Below the pieces are notes generated by a model. That model was not told the origin of the DNA. It saw only the letters and a list, made by a program, of their open reading frames with translations, and did not search any database. The translations under genes and the position numbers were made by a program. From the NCBI GenBank assembly GCA_032718475.1, contig JAUCBJ010007300.1, positions 62,001 through 126,000 of the forward strand: a DNA stretch of 64,000 bases, read 5' to 3'. Of the stretch, positions 41,074 through 52,522 are shown piece by piece; the first letter of the stretch is position 1; every line of letters starts with the position of its first letter. This DNA is from Nemertoderma westbladi (Eukaryota > Xenacoelomorpha > Nemertodermatida > Nemertodermatidae).

Positions 41074-42852
41074 TTAACCCCTTGCAGCCCATGACATACA
41101 TGGTATGTCACGAAGTAGGGCTCCATGGCATATATGGATGTCATAGATATATCTCATGTCTCATGTCTTACATGCTTTTATATCAGCTGTGGAGCTCTTG
41201 GTTGCAATTATATTGAGCGGGGAATTCAAATTACCTGGAATAATATTTGCTATTTTAATGCTATTATCGCTACAATATTGGTATGAATTATTGCACGTTT
41301 ATCATAATATGCAATTGTTGGCATTTGTAAGCATTTATTATGTTTACCCAGTTTCGTGTGTAGTAGGCCTGTTGTATTAGTACATTATTACAGTAATGGG
41401 TAGGCAATTGTTAGTACCTACATACAGTATCAACCAATATAGCTGAATATGGTAGGCCTGTATTACTGGTACAACTAATTGGTATTGTAATTTGTAATAT
41501 TGAATCTCCTGCATATGATGGAGAAATCCTATCCAAGGTGGCAAGCCAAGCCGTTGAAACGTCTTGGATTCGATGAATCCTCATCTGGATCTTCCGAAGA
41601 AGACCTGGATGACACTGCGGATGATATTTCGGACCCTTCAACTTCCTCTTCAGATACGGAATCAATCACTGTTGCATCTCCTAATACAGGGATGGGAGTT
41701 CCAGTTACGAGTTCCAGGGAAGAGGTGACGGGAGAGACAGACCTGATAAACCTGGATAGGCCGTTCCAGATTCAGGGATCGAAGTCTGTATGGCAGAATG
41801 GTCTAGTTACTACAGATTTTACTGTCAGAAACTACATCGATGTATCCATAACCAATAAATTAGTCCAGTTACTGTGTGATTGCACAAATAAACAAATCAA
41901 TCAGCAGAGAGAGAGAACAATATCCTGAACTGAAAGATATCTCAAACTTACAGGAAATCCGATCGTTTATTGGGATTATTCTTCTCATGGTGATTATAAG
42001 AAAGCCCACTCTCCATGAGTATTGGTCTACTCGTTCAATTATAGCAACCCCCTATATTCCCACTATCATGTCACGCAATCGATTCACAGAAATCCTGAAG
42101 TATATGCATTTTTCTGATCCAGGTACATATATCGAAACTGATAAATCAATGAGACTCACTGATTTTATGAATGTACTCCATGAAATAATTGGAGTTTACA
42201 TACCTGAACAGGGACTCTCTCTTGACGAGTCCCTCCTCCTATTCAAAGGGAGACTGCACTTCAAACAATTTATTCGAATCAAACATGCTCGCTTTGGCAT
42301 CAAACTGTACTTGTTATGTGACACCTTAGGCTACTTATTATCTACTATCATTTATTATGGCGCAAAAAGCGCGATGAAGTCGATGAGCCAAACTCTGGTT
42401 CTTTCAAAGCCAGAACTAGTTGTAGTTGCTCTCTTGAGCAAAATTCACTATCTCGATGTTGGATATCATGTCAACCTTGACAACCGGTATTGTAGCCTCC
42501 GGCTAGCCAAATTTCTGAAATTTCGACGAAACACCGGAATGAGGGGGACTATAAGAGAGAACCGAGGTGTACCAGCTGTTTTAAATAATAAAACTATGAC
42601 CCCCCATCTCGTCTGCATTCGCCAGTATTGATAATGAGGGTGGATCAGTTCTGATGATCAAGTTCTGCGATAAGAGAAGAGTGTACTTCATTTCTACTAT
42701 CAACAATGCGACCTTGGTTGAGAAGACTCGGCATACAGTAGATGGATCAGTCACATACATGAAACCATCTGCTATTGATGAATATAACCATAAGATGGGA
42801 GGTCTCGATGTGATATCTCGATGTGATGGACCAAATAATATCTTCGGCTGAT
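41074..42852 (+). pseudogene. piggyBac-type transposon remnant with broken transposase
   Basis: A TTAA at 41074-41077 is followed by CCCCTTGCAGCCCATGACAT, a piggyBac-like terminal sequence, then a palindromic TGACATACATGGTATGTCA. From about 41515 the frame reads a serine/acidic N-terminus and NLQEIRSFIGIILLM, IRKPTLHEYWS, LSLDESLLLFKGRL (first Asp), HVNLDNRYCSLRLAKFL (second Asp) and DEYNHKMGGLD (third Asp), all of the DDE_Tnp_1_7 family. A slip in an AGAGAG run near 41900 and further shifts near 42610-42650 break the frame. No matching 3' terminus was found before 43140. Confidence 0.85.
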
Positions 42853-43179
42853 TGTTGTCATAAATCCTTACTTGGTTCAAAAAAATTGGTTTACATTATC
42901 TTGAACGTTTAGTACTCAATTCATATATACACTATAAAAAAGACTCCTAAGACTGCTAAGAAAACATTCGGCGTTTAATATTATCCATACTGTATGTACC
43001 TTTCTTCAGCTTATCTTTATGATAAAATCAATAGTTATTGTACTCTGTACTGTATGTATAGTATGGTACTACTAGGTACAACCATTATAAAAATGATATT
43101 AGTTTTTCTACAATACTTTTCGTTTACACTAAAAATATATCACCCAGTAACACATTAATCAAACTATAGATTAACCAAA

Positions 43180-44215
43180 ATTGTGACACAATTTTTGATG
43201 TAAATTGATGAACTTGAGACGCGACTTGACGGAATTGTGATGTAACTTGATGAACTAGTGACACAACTTTTGATGTAAAGTGATGAAATTTAGATGCGAC
43301 TTGGTGGAATTGTGATGAAACTTGATGAACTTTTAGTACAACTTGATGAACTTGAGAAACGACTTTTGGTACAACTTGACAAACTTTTAACACGACTTGA
43401 CGAACTTGAGACACGTCTTTTAATGAAACTTGATGTACTTTTAGCTCAACTTTACGAACTTTGTAGACAACTAGTAGTGGTACAACTCGACTAACTTTTA
43501 ACACGACTTTACGAACTTGAGACACGCCTTTTGATGAAACTTGATGTACTTTTAGTTCAACTTTACGAACTTTGTAAACGACTATTAGTGGTACAACTTG
43601 ACAAACTTTTAACACGACTTTACGAACTTGAGACACTCCTTTTAATGAAACTTGATGTACTTTTAGCTCAACTTTACGAACTTTGTAGACAACTAGTAGT
43701 GGTACAACTCGACTAACTTTTAACACGACTTTACGAACTTGAGACACGCCTTTTGATGAAACTTGATGTACTTTTAGTTCAACTTTACGAACTTTGTAAA
43801 CGACTATTAGTGGTACAACTTGACAAACTTTTAACACGACATTACGAACTTGAGACACTCCTTTTAATGAAACTTGATGAACTTTTAGCTCAATTTTATG
43901 ACATTTGTAAACGACTAGTAGTGGTACAACTTGACAAACTTTTAACACTACTTTACGAACGTGAGGCAAGCCTTTTAATGAAACTTGATGTACTTTTAGC
44001 TCAACTTTACAAACTTTGTAAACGACTAGTATTGGTACAACTTGACAAACTTTTAACACTACTTTACGAACTTGAGACATGACTTTTAATGAAACTTGAT
44101 GTACTTTTAGCTCAACTTTACGAACTTTGTAAACGACTAGTAGTGGTACAACTTGACAAATTTTTAATACGACTTTACGAACTTGAGACACAAAACCTTT
44201 TTATGAATCTTGACG
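43180..44215. repeat. 111-bp minisatellite with 222-bp higher-order period
   Basis: A unit of about 111 bp, itself built of TACTTTTAGCTCAACTTTAC-like and CTTGACAAACTTTTAACACG-like subunits, is repeated about nine times. Alternating unit types give a 222-bp period (compare 43531-43716 with 43753-43938). Because 111 is divisible by three, long open frames exist on both strands (355 codons on minus). I regard these as by-products of the repeat. Confidence 0.9.
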
Positions 44216-44334
44216 AACTTTTGCCAGCGAAAATGGCGTTTAAATAAACTTTACATAGTCCTATGTATAAGAATCCAAACAGGCCTAGCTAATAGTTTAT
44301 CCTAGAATATATAGAGTAGACAGTAGACTAAGTA

Positions 44335-45781
44335 CTCGAGTGTGGATCTGAGAGATTGATCGTACTTCTCTAGGAGGTCAGGACGGTTGAAACAGGGCGC
44401 AGTACGGAGGAAATACTGAAGACGAGGGATCGAAAAGCAATTCTTGAAGGTAAAACCCATGGTGGCTGTCAAGGAGGTGAATTCTGGAGTGGATCGTATC
44501 CAGGTCCTCTATCTTATTCCCCAGACAAGTTCTGGTCTCTTTTGAACCAATCGGAGCACCCAGCATCACAAGATCTTCGGGTGGGGGAAAACGAATTCCA
44601 CTACATATGGAGTTAAACTCACCCTGGATATGGGTGCGATCTGCTGTGGAAAGTTGTCCCAGGAAGAATAACTAACTCACATTTCCCTGGATTCAGCTTC
44701 AATCCCAATTTCTCTCCTTCCTGTATAATGTTGACTAAATCCTCCAGAACGATGTTACTTTGACCTGCCAAGTTTCCATCATCCAGGTTCCAAACATTAA
44801 ATAGAGATTTCATGGAATGATTAAGTTCATTGGTGCTATCTCCAAATAAGTTTGGGCCTTCAGGGTTGCCTTGTTGGACTCCCTCTGCCGATTCTAGAAC
44901 AGAATTACCATAAAAAAGATGGCTGGATTCCCCATATGCTGACAATGTGTAGTTGTAAATGGAGGGAAATCGCTGTGAAACTGTATCTAACATTACATCA
45001 CGGGGAAGGGAGTTGAACGCATTGCTGAAGTCAACCTTCAGAAGGACCCAGTTGTTGTCGAGGATGACATAAGACCTGGTGGCATGGGCAGTGGCTTCAG
45101 CGCCGTACTTTGTTCCAATACCAACCTGTGTATTCCCATACGAAGCTGAGCGTTCCTCTTTCATCAGATGACCAGCGAACTTAGCACAGAGGCAGCGCAG
45201 AGTTACCCCAATAGTGATTGGTCGAATTCCCCCACAGTTCTTCGTAAACGTGAAAAGATTAGCCCGAAAAAATATGGGTCTAACGGAGGGAGGAAATTCC
45301 CCGTTGATGACTACATCCACATACTTCGATATGGCCACCAGGAAACGATTACCAGATTCTCCCGTAGAAGAACCAATGAGATCCTTAAAAAACCCGAAGC
45401 GGTTAGACAGAAGTGGCTGACAAAGAGCAGCTTCTTCCATGACTCTAAACATGCCGGGGTCGTTGCTATTGTCTGGAGTATTTAGCTTATTAAGTCCGCG
45501 AAATTACTGCTCAATGCCTTAGGGACATGTTTCAGCTGTCTGCTTCTGAGGTTAATCAAGCTCTCCAAGATGGAAGTGGACTCTTTGTTTGTTTCGCTGG
45601 TTGATGAGACAAGATCGGTGGGTGGAGGGGTAGTGGCATTGGCCGGGAGTTCACCAGAACCACTGCAGCGGTTGTAGAGAGGACCATGGACACGTACTTT
45701 ATTTACCATTCTTATTAACGGAAATCTCTCTCTCACAGATTGGGTTGCACAGCTTAGATGGAAGAGTGCCATTTCTGGCAT
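44335..45781 (-). pseudogene. Reverse-transcriptase fragment of a restriction-endonuclease-type non-LTR element
   Basis: The minus strand reads a polar linker (45781-45482), then in a second frame an RT domain: FFRANLFTFTKNCGGIRPIT, LLKVDFSNAFNSLPRDVM (first Asp), SAEGVQQGNPEGPNLF and NVWNLDDGNLAG (Asp pair), followed by KLGLKLNPGKCELV. A third frame (44618-44335) gives LGAPIGSKETRTCLGNKIED and a RPDLLEKYDQSLRS-like end. About 15-20 residues normally following GPLLF are missing. This RT type, with SAEGVQQGDP and WYLDDG boxes, is common in marine invertebrates. It is broken by frameshifts. Confidence 0.75.
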
Positions 45782-45941
45782 TTCTGCTCCGAGTTTATTG
45801 GTGCTCGGTTTGATGGTGGCGTTTCCCCGATGATGGAGGGAGTTTCAAGTCTCTTGAAACTTTTGGACTTAAATCCACCTGTTATAGTATTATTTATTGT
45901 TGTCATTATTCTTATTGTTATAACTTATATTTATTATATAG

Positions 45942-46105
45942 GTGAGGAGTTTTTTTACGACAAGGAGGTCCCACTAAAACCCATGCACGAGGAAGATGAC
46001 ACAGCCGTTTACCAGTTATCCTACGAATTTCCAGAAGTTCCACAATTATATGAAGGGTTTTTTTACATTTACAATAATGTGCTAAAAATAGAATTCCAAA
46101 TTGCA
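45942..46105 (+). CDS. Polycystin-like gene, exon 12
   Basis: 164 nt after a TATTATATAG acceptor, completing a split Gly codon, phase 0 out at GTAAGT. It encodes EEFFYDKEVPLKPMHEEDDT and YEGFFYIYNNVLKIEFQIA. Confidence 0.82.
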
Positions 46106-46451
46106 GTAAGTTTATTCGTTTTACTTGTATATGCTTAATTTGTTTATTTTTACAATATGGTAGCTAGCTTAGTTCAGGGCATGTGATGTTGATGGGTATC
46201 TGATGTTGTTGGACTTTGATCCATTAGAACGAAAATGTATCCCTGCTATGCTAACAATACTCAAGCTCAAGCCTTTCAAGCACTATACCATCCAGACACA
46301 GATTTGTTTATCAATCTGTTTCATTGACAAACAGTCATACATTATTTACATCACCTATTATAGTTCGATTTATATTGTGGTGCAATTGTGGTTCCATTGT
46401 CGATTTTTTGTCGATATTATATTACTATTACATATTGCATATATTTTGCAG

Positions 46452-46632
46452 ATTGTAATGTATGAAAAGATCCAAAACTTTAATTTGGCAGCATTTTCAC
46501 GTATCCAGAGCCCTCCAGCCTATATGGTTAACAGTACAGAAGAAGAGCCTCAACTTCGGGAAGGTTTCGGCGCAGATAAAACGATCTTTCGTGACGATGA
46601 CGAGGTGGTCTTCATTTTAACTCAATCGACAA
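46452..46632 (+). CDS. Polycystin-like gene, exon 13
   Basis: 181 nt after ATTTTGCAG, phase 0 in, phase 1 out at GTAATT. It encodes IVMYEKIQNFNLAAFSRIQS and ends DDDEVVFILTQST. Confidence 0.82.
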
Positions 46633-47326
46633 GTAATTAATTATTCAATATTTTTTATCTATCATATAAGGACACATCTTTTAAATGTAAATATGTAAAT
46701 AGAGCAAGAAATTTGTAAACATAAACAAGAACCATAAAATAGCCTTATCTTCAGCTAATTTTAAAAATTGTGCCACATGGCTACTCACTGCCCCGTTTAC
46801 AACGCTAGATAACGCATGTCTTAATATGGTTGACGATCCCATCTCTAGTTGCGGGCTCGACACCATTCCCATCAGCTCCATTTTTGGAATCAATAGTGTA
46901 ACGTGTAACTTAGTGCAGATCACGAAATGCTACATTGGTGACAAGGTCATCTCTTTCAATATGAAGATTTTAGTTTATTCATAAAGCAAACATCTAATGT
47001 TCTGTAGAAGTTTCAAATCCCTACTGCAAGCTGCTCCAGCTGCATGCTCTGCTCATAATTGATTGCATATTAAGACAAATTTATCATACAGACTAACCCA
47101 CATACTAAACTAAAATAACATATATGGGTCAATGCCAACCATATTGACCAAGTTACGTACAGGACAAAAAATATACTAAAATGTCATTCAGGAATGAATG
47201 GCAGATACACTATAATCGGTCCCCCCCCCCCTGCTGTGATACACTGAAAGCACAGTTTGTTATAGAAAAAGCTACAAATTTTAAAATTTTGTTATTGTGA
47301 TTACGGGCTTATTTTGGCCATTAAAA
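46633..47326. other. Intron sequence, no recognised element
   Basis: AT-rich intron including a C run at 47221-47231. Nothing coding recognised. Confidence 0.5.
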
Positions 47327-47765
47327 TTACAATTCAGGTGCCAAATTAGGGACCATGGACCACCTCGTAGAGTCCCTCGTTGTTAGTGAGTGAGGGGTCC
47401 GCGGTCTCCATAATGGAGGCCGCATTGCCGACCAGGATGGCGATTGCCAGCCTTTGCAGGAGGAAGCGGTGAGATCGGGGCTCCTGGGTAAAAGAGTGGA
47501 GTCTTGCCCGATCTCCTTCAGGAACTCGTATGTTTCAGGGCCGGGGCGGCCCAAGGTCTCGTAGACTACCGTGTGGAAGAGGCTGCCCCGGTCCATGAAA
47601 TCCTGGTACTTGCGGATCTTTAGAGTTTCCGCTTCCTCTGCAGTGCGGCCTTCGGCAGATAGCGTCTGGGCGAGGTGGCTGGGCGCCAGTGGGTCCGCCA
47701 CTGTGGCGTCCCATGTGAGGAACCGCCCGCGGTTCCACGGGACCGGGGTGACGCCATCTACTCGC
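47327..47765 (-). pseudogene. C-terminal fragment of a restriction-endonuclease-type retroelement
   Basis: GC-rich against its AT-rich surroundings. The minus strand reads DGVTPVPWNRGRFLTWDATV, ADPLAPSHLAQTLSAEGRTA, EEAETLKIRKYQDFMDRG and VVYETLGRPGPETYEFLKEI, then after a frameshift FLLQRLAIAILVGNAASIME. This order matches the C-terminal part of the RT family seen at 44335-45781. The DG...W-D-x-T pattern resembles the restriction-like endonuclease of R2-type elements (inference). It is not the missing end of that fragment, since it lies on the wrong side for the same strand. Confidence 0.65.
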
Positions 47766-49384
47766 TTACCATCCCCTCTATTAGTTCAGTTAGATTGGCA
47801 GTTTTTGGTGGTTTAGCAGTTCATATGAATAAATTGCGTGAGCGTGTCCAAAATGGTCCAAAAAAGTGTCCCAAACGTAACTGAGGTTTTTCAGAAAACG
47901 CGAACTCATAAAGATTTAGATCACCACATCCAGTTCTCAGATAGTTTTGCCATGTATGGATTGTATCAGTGACACTGCTACGTAATCATTTATTTGGCCA
48001 GGTTGAAAAAACTGTCATGTCCCATTGTGTTGGGGGCAGAAGTTAATCATGGTCAAAACAATTAATTACTTAAATTTAATTAATGGTGGGGGCTTACAAG
48101 TTACAGATAAACTGTAACCTGCTCCTTCCCCTTAATTGACAACAGACCAAATTACTTATTACCAAAATAACTATTTGAGGAAAAGGTATGGAGATTGTGG
48201 CAGTAGTTGAGAGTTTGATGTAAGGTGGGAATGGAACAGATACACTGGATTTAAATTCTAGTACGGATTATTGTTTGAAGAATTTTATGATTTGTTTTTA
48301 ATTGGAAAATAAATGTTAAAATTTATAATAATTGTTTCCATTCCTTTCAATTCCTTTCAATACTTTTAATCAATATGTCCCATACTCATGTATGGGACAT
48401 ATTGATTAAAAGTTAATTGAAAAGTTATTGATTAAACGGTCTATTTACATTTTCAAATTAATTTTTTGATATAAATAACGATTTTCAGTTGACCATATGC
48501 AACAGTTTTGTGTATCACATTGTTATTAACAGGAAAAAAAAATATTTAGCCCCACTTTTCACGGCAAAGTTTTCCACAGAAGTTGTAACTTTATTTTGTC
48601 ACTGGTTTAAAAATTTCTTATCCCAGAATTTTTAATTTGTCACTAAACTTTTTACTTCGACTTTGCCAGATACCTCAATACCACCATTAAACGACTGTTA
48701 GGTACTTCCAATTTTCAAGAATATAGACATAAAGTACGAATTTTCTTTTATCAATTTCCTATACGTGACATAAATTTATTCACAATTTTTGCATTTCGGA
48801 ACGTTTCTCTCAACAACGGGCAATAAATTTTTGCGGCACTTTTTGGTTTCATATGCAGAAATTATCGCTCTTTCTTACCATCAATACGGCGGATTCTTAA
48901 AGTTAATTTCAATATTCGACAAATCTCAAATATCACGTACGGGACATTGGTCAATATGGTTGGCATTGATCAATTTCTGTGTTGGGACAAATAGGCCTAC
49001 ACATATAGTGGATTATGAAAAGTAGACTTCATTTCAATTTTCCTCTAGGTCACTTGAGGCAAATTACTTCTGAAGATGAATATGTAAAGTATAGTTGTAG
49101 TGTAGTAGGCCTATTTATAATAAACTGTTAGTTGAATAAAAACAGCCATTCATTTATTAATGACCAGAATGTAAAAATCAACAGGAATTTACGATTAACT
49201 CCCTTTGATTATAATTGGTGAGCAGAGGATATATAGGTTGAGTTAATAAAACATGAACAAGGTTTACAATGTAATACCCATACAAAATCCATCACTGTTG
49301 ACACACTACTATATTATATTATGAAATATATAATAATTATATAAATTTTATTATAAATTTTATATTTACTTTACCACTTTTCAG
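47766..49384. other. Intron sequence with one strong palindrome
   Basis: About 1.6 kb, mostly AT-rich. The only structure noted is the palindrome at 48363-48412. No open frame with recognisable domains. Confidence 0.5.
48363..48412. repeat. Perfect 23-bp-arm palindrome with 4-nt loop
   Basis: CTTTTAATCAATATGTCCCA... pairs with its exact reverse complement after TCAT. Such a structure could form a cruciform or hairpin. It may be a solo remnant of an inverted-repeat element. Confidence 0.9.
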
Positions 49385-49508
49385 ATACGTTGAGACAGAC
49401 TTACACGTATGACTTCGACGTTGATAATAATTGGAATGGTAGACCATTCCAAGGCCATCTTCAACAAATAGTAAAATATGATAATGACAATATTGTTTTC
49501 TTGTTCAA
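49385..49508 (+). CDS. Polycystin-like gene, exon 14
   Basis: 124 nt after CACTTTTCAG, completing a split Asn codon, phase 2 out at GTTAGT. It encodes TLRQTYTYDFDVDNNWNGRP and VKYDNDNIVFLF. Confidence 0.82.
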
Positions 49509-49516
49509 GTTAGTAT

Positions 49517-50400
49517 TTTAACACTATTAAATCCGGGGGGGAGGGGGGTCAATATGAGCCCCCGGGGCTTTTTGCTATAATTCTGAAACAAACGCAGTTG
49601 GGAATCTGAAATTTTATTACTTTTCCTAAAAATCTATTGCCTTCCTAAATTAGAATCAGCGGCAGCGCCCCAGAAAACATGAAAATGTGAATTTATAGCA
49701 TCGTACAAGTGAATTATAAATTTCGTGTTCAAACTGAAAAGTCCTGGTTACTTGTTTTTTTTTTCATTTTTTGCCTACGTAGAGGACTAAATCAGCCATA
49801 TATAGTAATCAGATCATTTTTAAATATATTTATATATAATATTTTCCAATGGATTTAGCGCTCCAGAAAACCTGTATTGATAACAAATTAGCCGAAAATT
49901 TTAACTTTCAAATTTTATGAAATTTGTTTACTACTTGTAATTTTGGTGCTTAAATGTAACCATCCCATTACATTTTTTAGAAATTTTTTTTGTCGGATTC
50001 AGACAAATGAAATCTACGTAAAAACAAAAAACCAGCCGTTTTCGTTAAAATTTGTAAGTTTTAGAGGGGGGGGGGGGGGGGGGGGGGGGTCGTCAATATG
50101 ACCCCCCCCCGGTATTTGTACAACATTTTATGAATTTTATGAATTATTATATTGAAAACCATCAAATATATCAATTGATTGTGTCACCTTGATTCTTGCG
50201 TTATACGGGTTTGTGAGGGTTATGAATTCTATGGAATAAGTAAAAATTGCACAAGACTTTTCAAACTTGTATTTTTCGCCGGTGGGTGAAAATAGTTGTG
50301 CCAGCACCAAATTTTTGAAAATAAGCAACTTGATCAGTAGATAGTATTATCTTGTTTATTGCGTTATACGGGTTTATGAGGGCTTAGGAATTTATGTAAC
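49517..50400. mobile_element. Degenerate copy of the miniature element at 60530-62099, inverted
   Basis: Starts with an ACTATTAAATCCGGGGGGG end, related to the CCCTATTAAACCCGGG terminus at 62099. It contains GCTATAATTCTGAAACAAAC in inverse orientation to the other copy and a G/C hairpin run at 50063-50112. After GGTATTTGTACAACATTTTA it passes into repeat modules of the same family (50130-50400: GTATTTTTCGCCGGTGGGTG and TGCGTTATACGGGTTT). The interior is shorter than in the other copy. No protein is encoded. Confidence 0.75.
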
Positions 50401-50928
50401 TACGTAAACGAGGTGATGTCGGATGTTAATAATTTCTAATACATAATATTATTTCATATTTCATATACATAATACATTTCTAGTACATAATATTTCTTTC
50501 CCTATATAATAATATATTTTGTTTCTATTTTGTCTATAAAAGATTAGCTTTAGTGATAAATTATTATTTTTAATGATATGCGATTATATTTCGTAATAAA
50601 TCATTATTTTTAATTTATTTGCTATTTATTTAGTTATTAATGATGATATTTAGTGATGAGTGATTATTTTTAGTTATTTTGCATTAAATTTAGTGAAAAT
50701 CTCATTATTTTTAGTGAAAACTTTACTTTTAGTAAAAGATTGGTAACGAATTGGACTATAACAATAAAAATTATAGTTTTCATTCAACCAATTATTGTGC
50801 ATTAGTAATCATTTAAATAATAGTTATTTTATAATAACTAATACATATATAATAATAATAGATTCCTTTTTTTTACAAACGGTCTATATATTATCATACA
50901 AGCAAACCATTCTATTTCTACCATTCAG
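50401..50928. other. Intron, AT-rich with TTTAGTGAT-like words
   Basis: Imperfect repetition of TAGTGAT/ATTATTTTTAG words between about 50530 and 50730. No gene. Confidence 0.5.
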
Positions 50929-51109
50929 CATTCGTAAAATCGAGATTGTACGAGGAAAAGATGAAACCCAGGCGTCACTCAGTAAAATAGTAACAATAAA
51001 AGTCAACGTGGAAACCTTTAACCCGAGATGGGAGACAGAAAAAATTACCACAACTTTAACTATTCAATTAAAGCAAGTTGTTGCTTTTATTGATATGGAA
51101 GTCCAAGGG
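50929..51109 (+). CDS. Polycystin-like gene, exon 15
   Basis: 181 nt after TACCATTCAG, completing a split Asn codon, phase 0 out at GTAAGG. It encodes IRKIEIVRGKDETQASLSKI and ends VVAFIDMEVQG. Confidence 0.82.
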
Positions 51110-51686
51110 GTAAGGCATTAGGTATTTCCTTAGTCCAGAGTAATATCACCCGGCTTAGTGATCAATTAATATATAATATTTATTATTAATATTATTATTA
51201 ACCAAATATCACCACAGAATTACGTATAAACGAACAGAAATACGATTAATAATTCAAATATTGGTCAGCACATAAACTATATAAAGTTCATAAAAAATGT
51301 CAATCAAATAAGTTTTTATGAATAAATAAAATGTAAGACTCTATTGTTTAGACTTTAATTTTTGACTTGACTTAATTGATGGTAAGTCACCCTGTTGAAT
51401 GTAGAGACTATTTCTGTGACATAACATACTTCAAATAACAAGTGGATGAATGTCCACAAAAGGAGAGCACAGGTAGCACGTAGCAAATATTACTAAACAT
51501 GGTCTGTTTACATGATTAAAACGACCCATAATGCTAAATAAAGCATAATGCTAAAACAGCCAACAGCCATATAACTGCCCCTGCTGACCCAGTTGTAACA
51601 CCAATCCGGATAATACACTCGCTGTCCAATACCATCTTCTCATCCATCCGTGATGATGGTCTGAATTATCATTATTAATAAAATTA

Positions 51687-51893
51687 GTTAATAAAGGATA
51701 ATTAACCATTTAGGCAGTAGATATAAATGATGATGAAGTATTTATTCCAAATGTTTTGCAAACTGGAGATCTTATCCATCCGTCATGATTCTCTAAATTT
51801 TCATAATTTGTTAATAAAGGATAATTAACCTTTTAGGCAGTAGATATAAATGCTGATGAAGTATTCTTTCCAAGTATTTTGCAAACTGGGGAT
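51687..51893. repeat. 123-bp tandem duplication across a splice acceptor
   Basis: The block starting GTTAATAAAGGATAATTAAC at 51687 recurs 123 bp later at 51810, each followed by TTTAG and the start of exon 16 (51714 and 51837). The first copy keeps about 57 exon-like bases (AVDINDDEVFIPNVLQTGD) and then runs into a stop. The copies differ at roughly ten sites, so this duplication is older than the one at 28295. Confidence 0.9.
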
Positions 51894-51998
51894 GATGTTT
51901 GCATCTATTACTATTGCGACAGTTGTATCAACTCTGATCAATCAGATGTAAACTTTGGGAAATCATTCTTCTTTGTCAGTTATGGAATTTCCCAAACT
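51837..51998 (+). CDS. Polycystin-like gene, exon 16
   Basis: 162 nt after AACCTTTTAG, phase 0 in and out at GTGAGT. It encodes AVDINADEVFFPSILQTGDD, a CIYYYCDSC motif and SFFFVSYGISQT. A decayed duplicate of its first third lies just upstream. Confidence 0.82.
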
Positions 51999-52154
51999 GT
52001 GAGTTTCGAAGCTAATAGAATGTAATTTGGTTTGGTTAAATAAATAGTTAATAATAAGATAAATAAGATAAACACTTTACATCCTGTTAACAGTAGATAT
52101 TATATCTACTGTTTGTTACTTGGATGTTGGTCCCATAGATAATAAATAGATCTT

Positions 52155-52372
52155 TATTATTTAGGGTACTATGATGACAATTCAATAGCTACAATAACCA
52201 ATTTTTTTTATTACCAGAATGCCGGGTCAATCGTGACCAGAACTTCTCTTTATAACAGCTGTCTATTATTTAGGGTACTAGGATGACAATTCAATAGCTA
52301 CAATAACCAATTTGTTTTATTACCAGGATGCCGGGTCAATCGTGACCAGAACTTCTCTTTATAACAGCTGTC
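52155..52372. repeat. 109-bp tandem duplication across a splice acceptor
   Basis: Two adjacent 109-bp units (52155-52263 and 52264-52372) with few mismatches, each containing TTATTACCAG and the first 46 nt of exon 17 (exon-like starts 52218 and 52327). The first copy is followed by TTTAGGGTACTA, a possible weak donor. Confidence 0.92.
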
Positions 52373-52522
52373 TATCTCGTGCCTTTTCTATTCCACATCC
52401 ATTGAAGCCTAAAGAGATGCTAATTACTGAAGGAGATGACAAATATCCTGATCTTGTTGAAACAGTTGGTGAGGCAACTGATGACGCAACTTATGCTAAC
52501 CATGTTGTTATTTCGGTGGGAA
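52327..52522 (+). CDS. Polycystin-like gene, exon 17
   Basis: 196 nt after TTACCAG, phase 0 in. The donor at 52523 (GTTAGT) gives phase 1, matching exon 18; an alternative donor at TCG/GTGGGA would not. It encodes DAGSIVTRTSLYNSCLSRAF and ends ANHVVISVG. Confidence 0.8.

Noticed and set aside
40980-41380. Hydrophobic open frames next to the piggyBac end
   Set aside because: They overlap the transposon's noncoding 5' end and intron, show no splice compatibility with exons 11 and 12, and have no domain.
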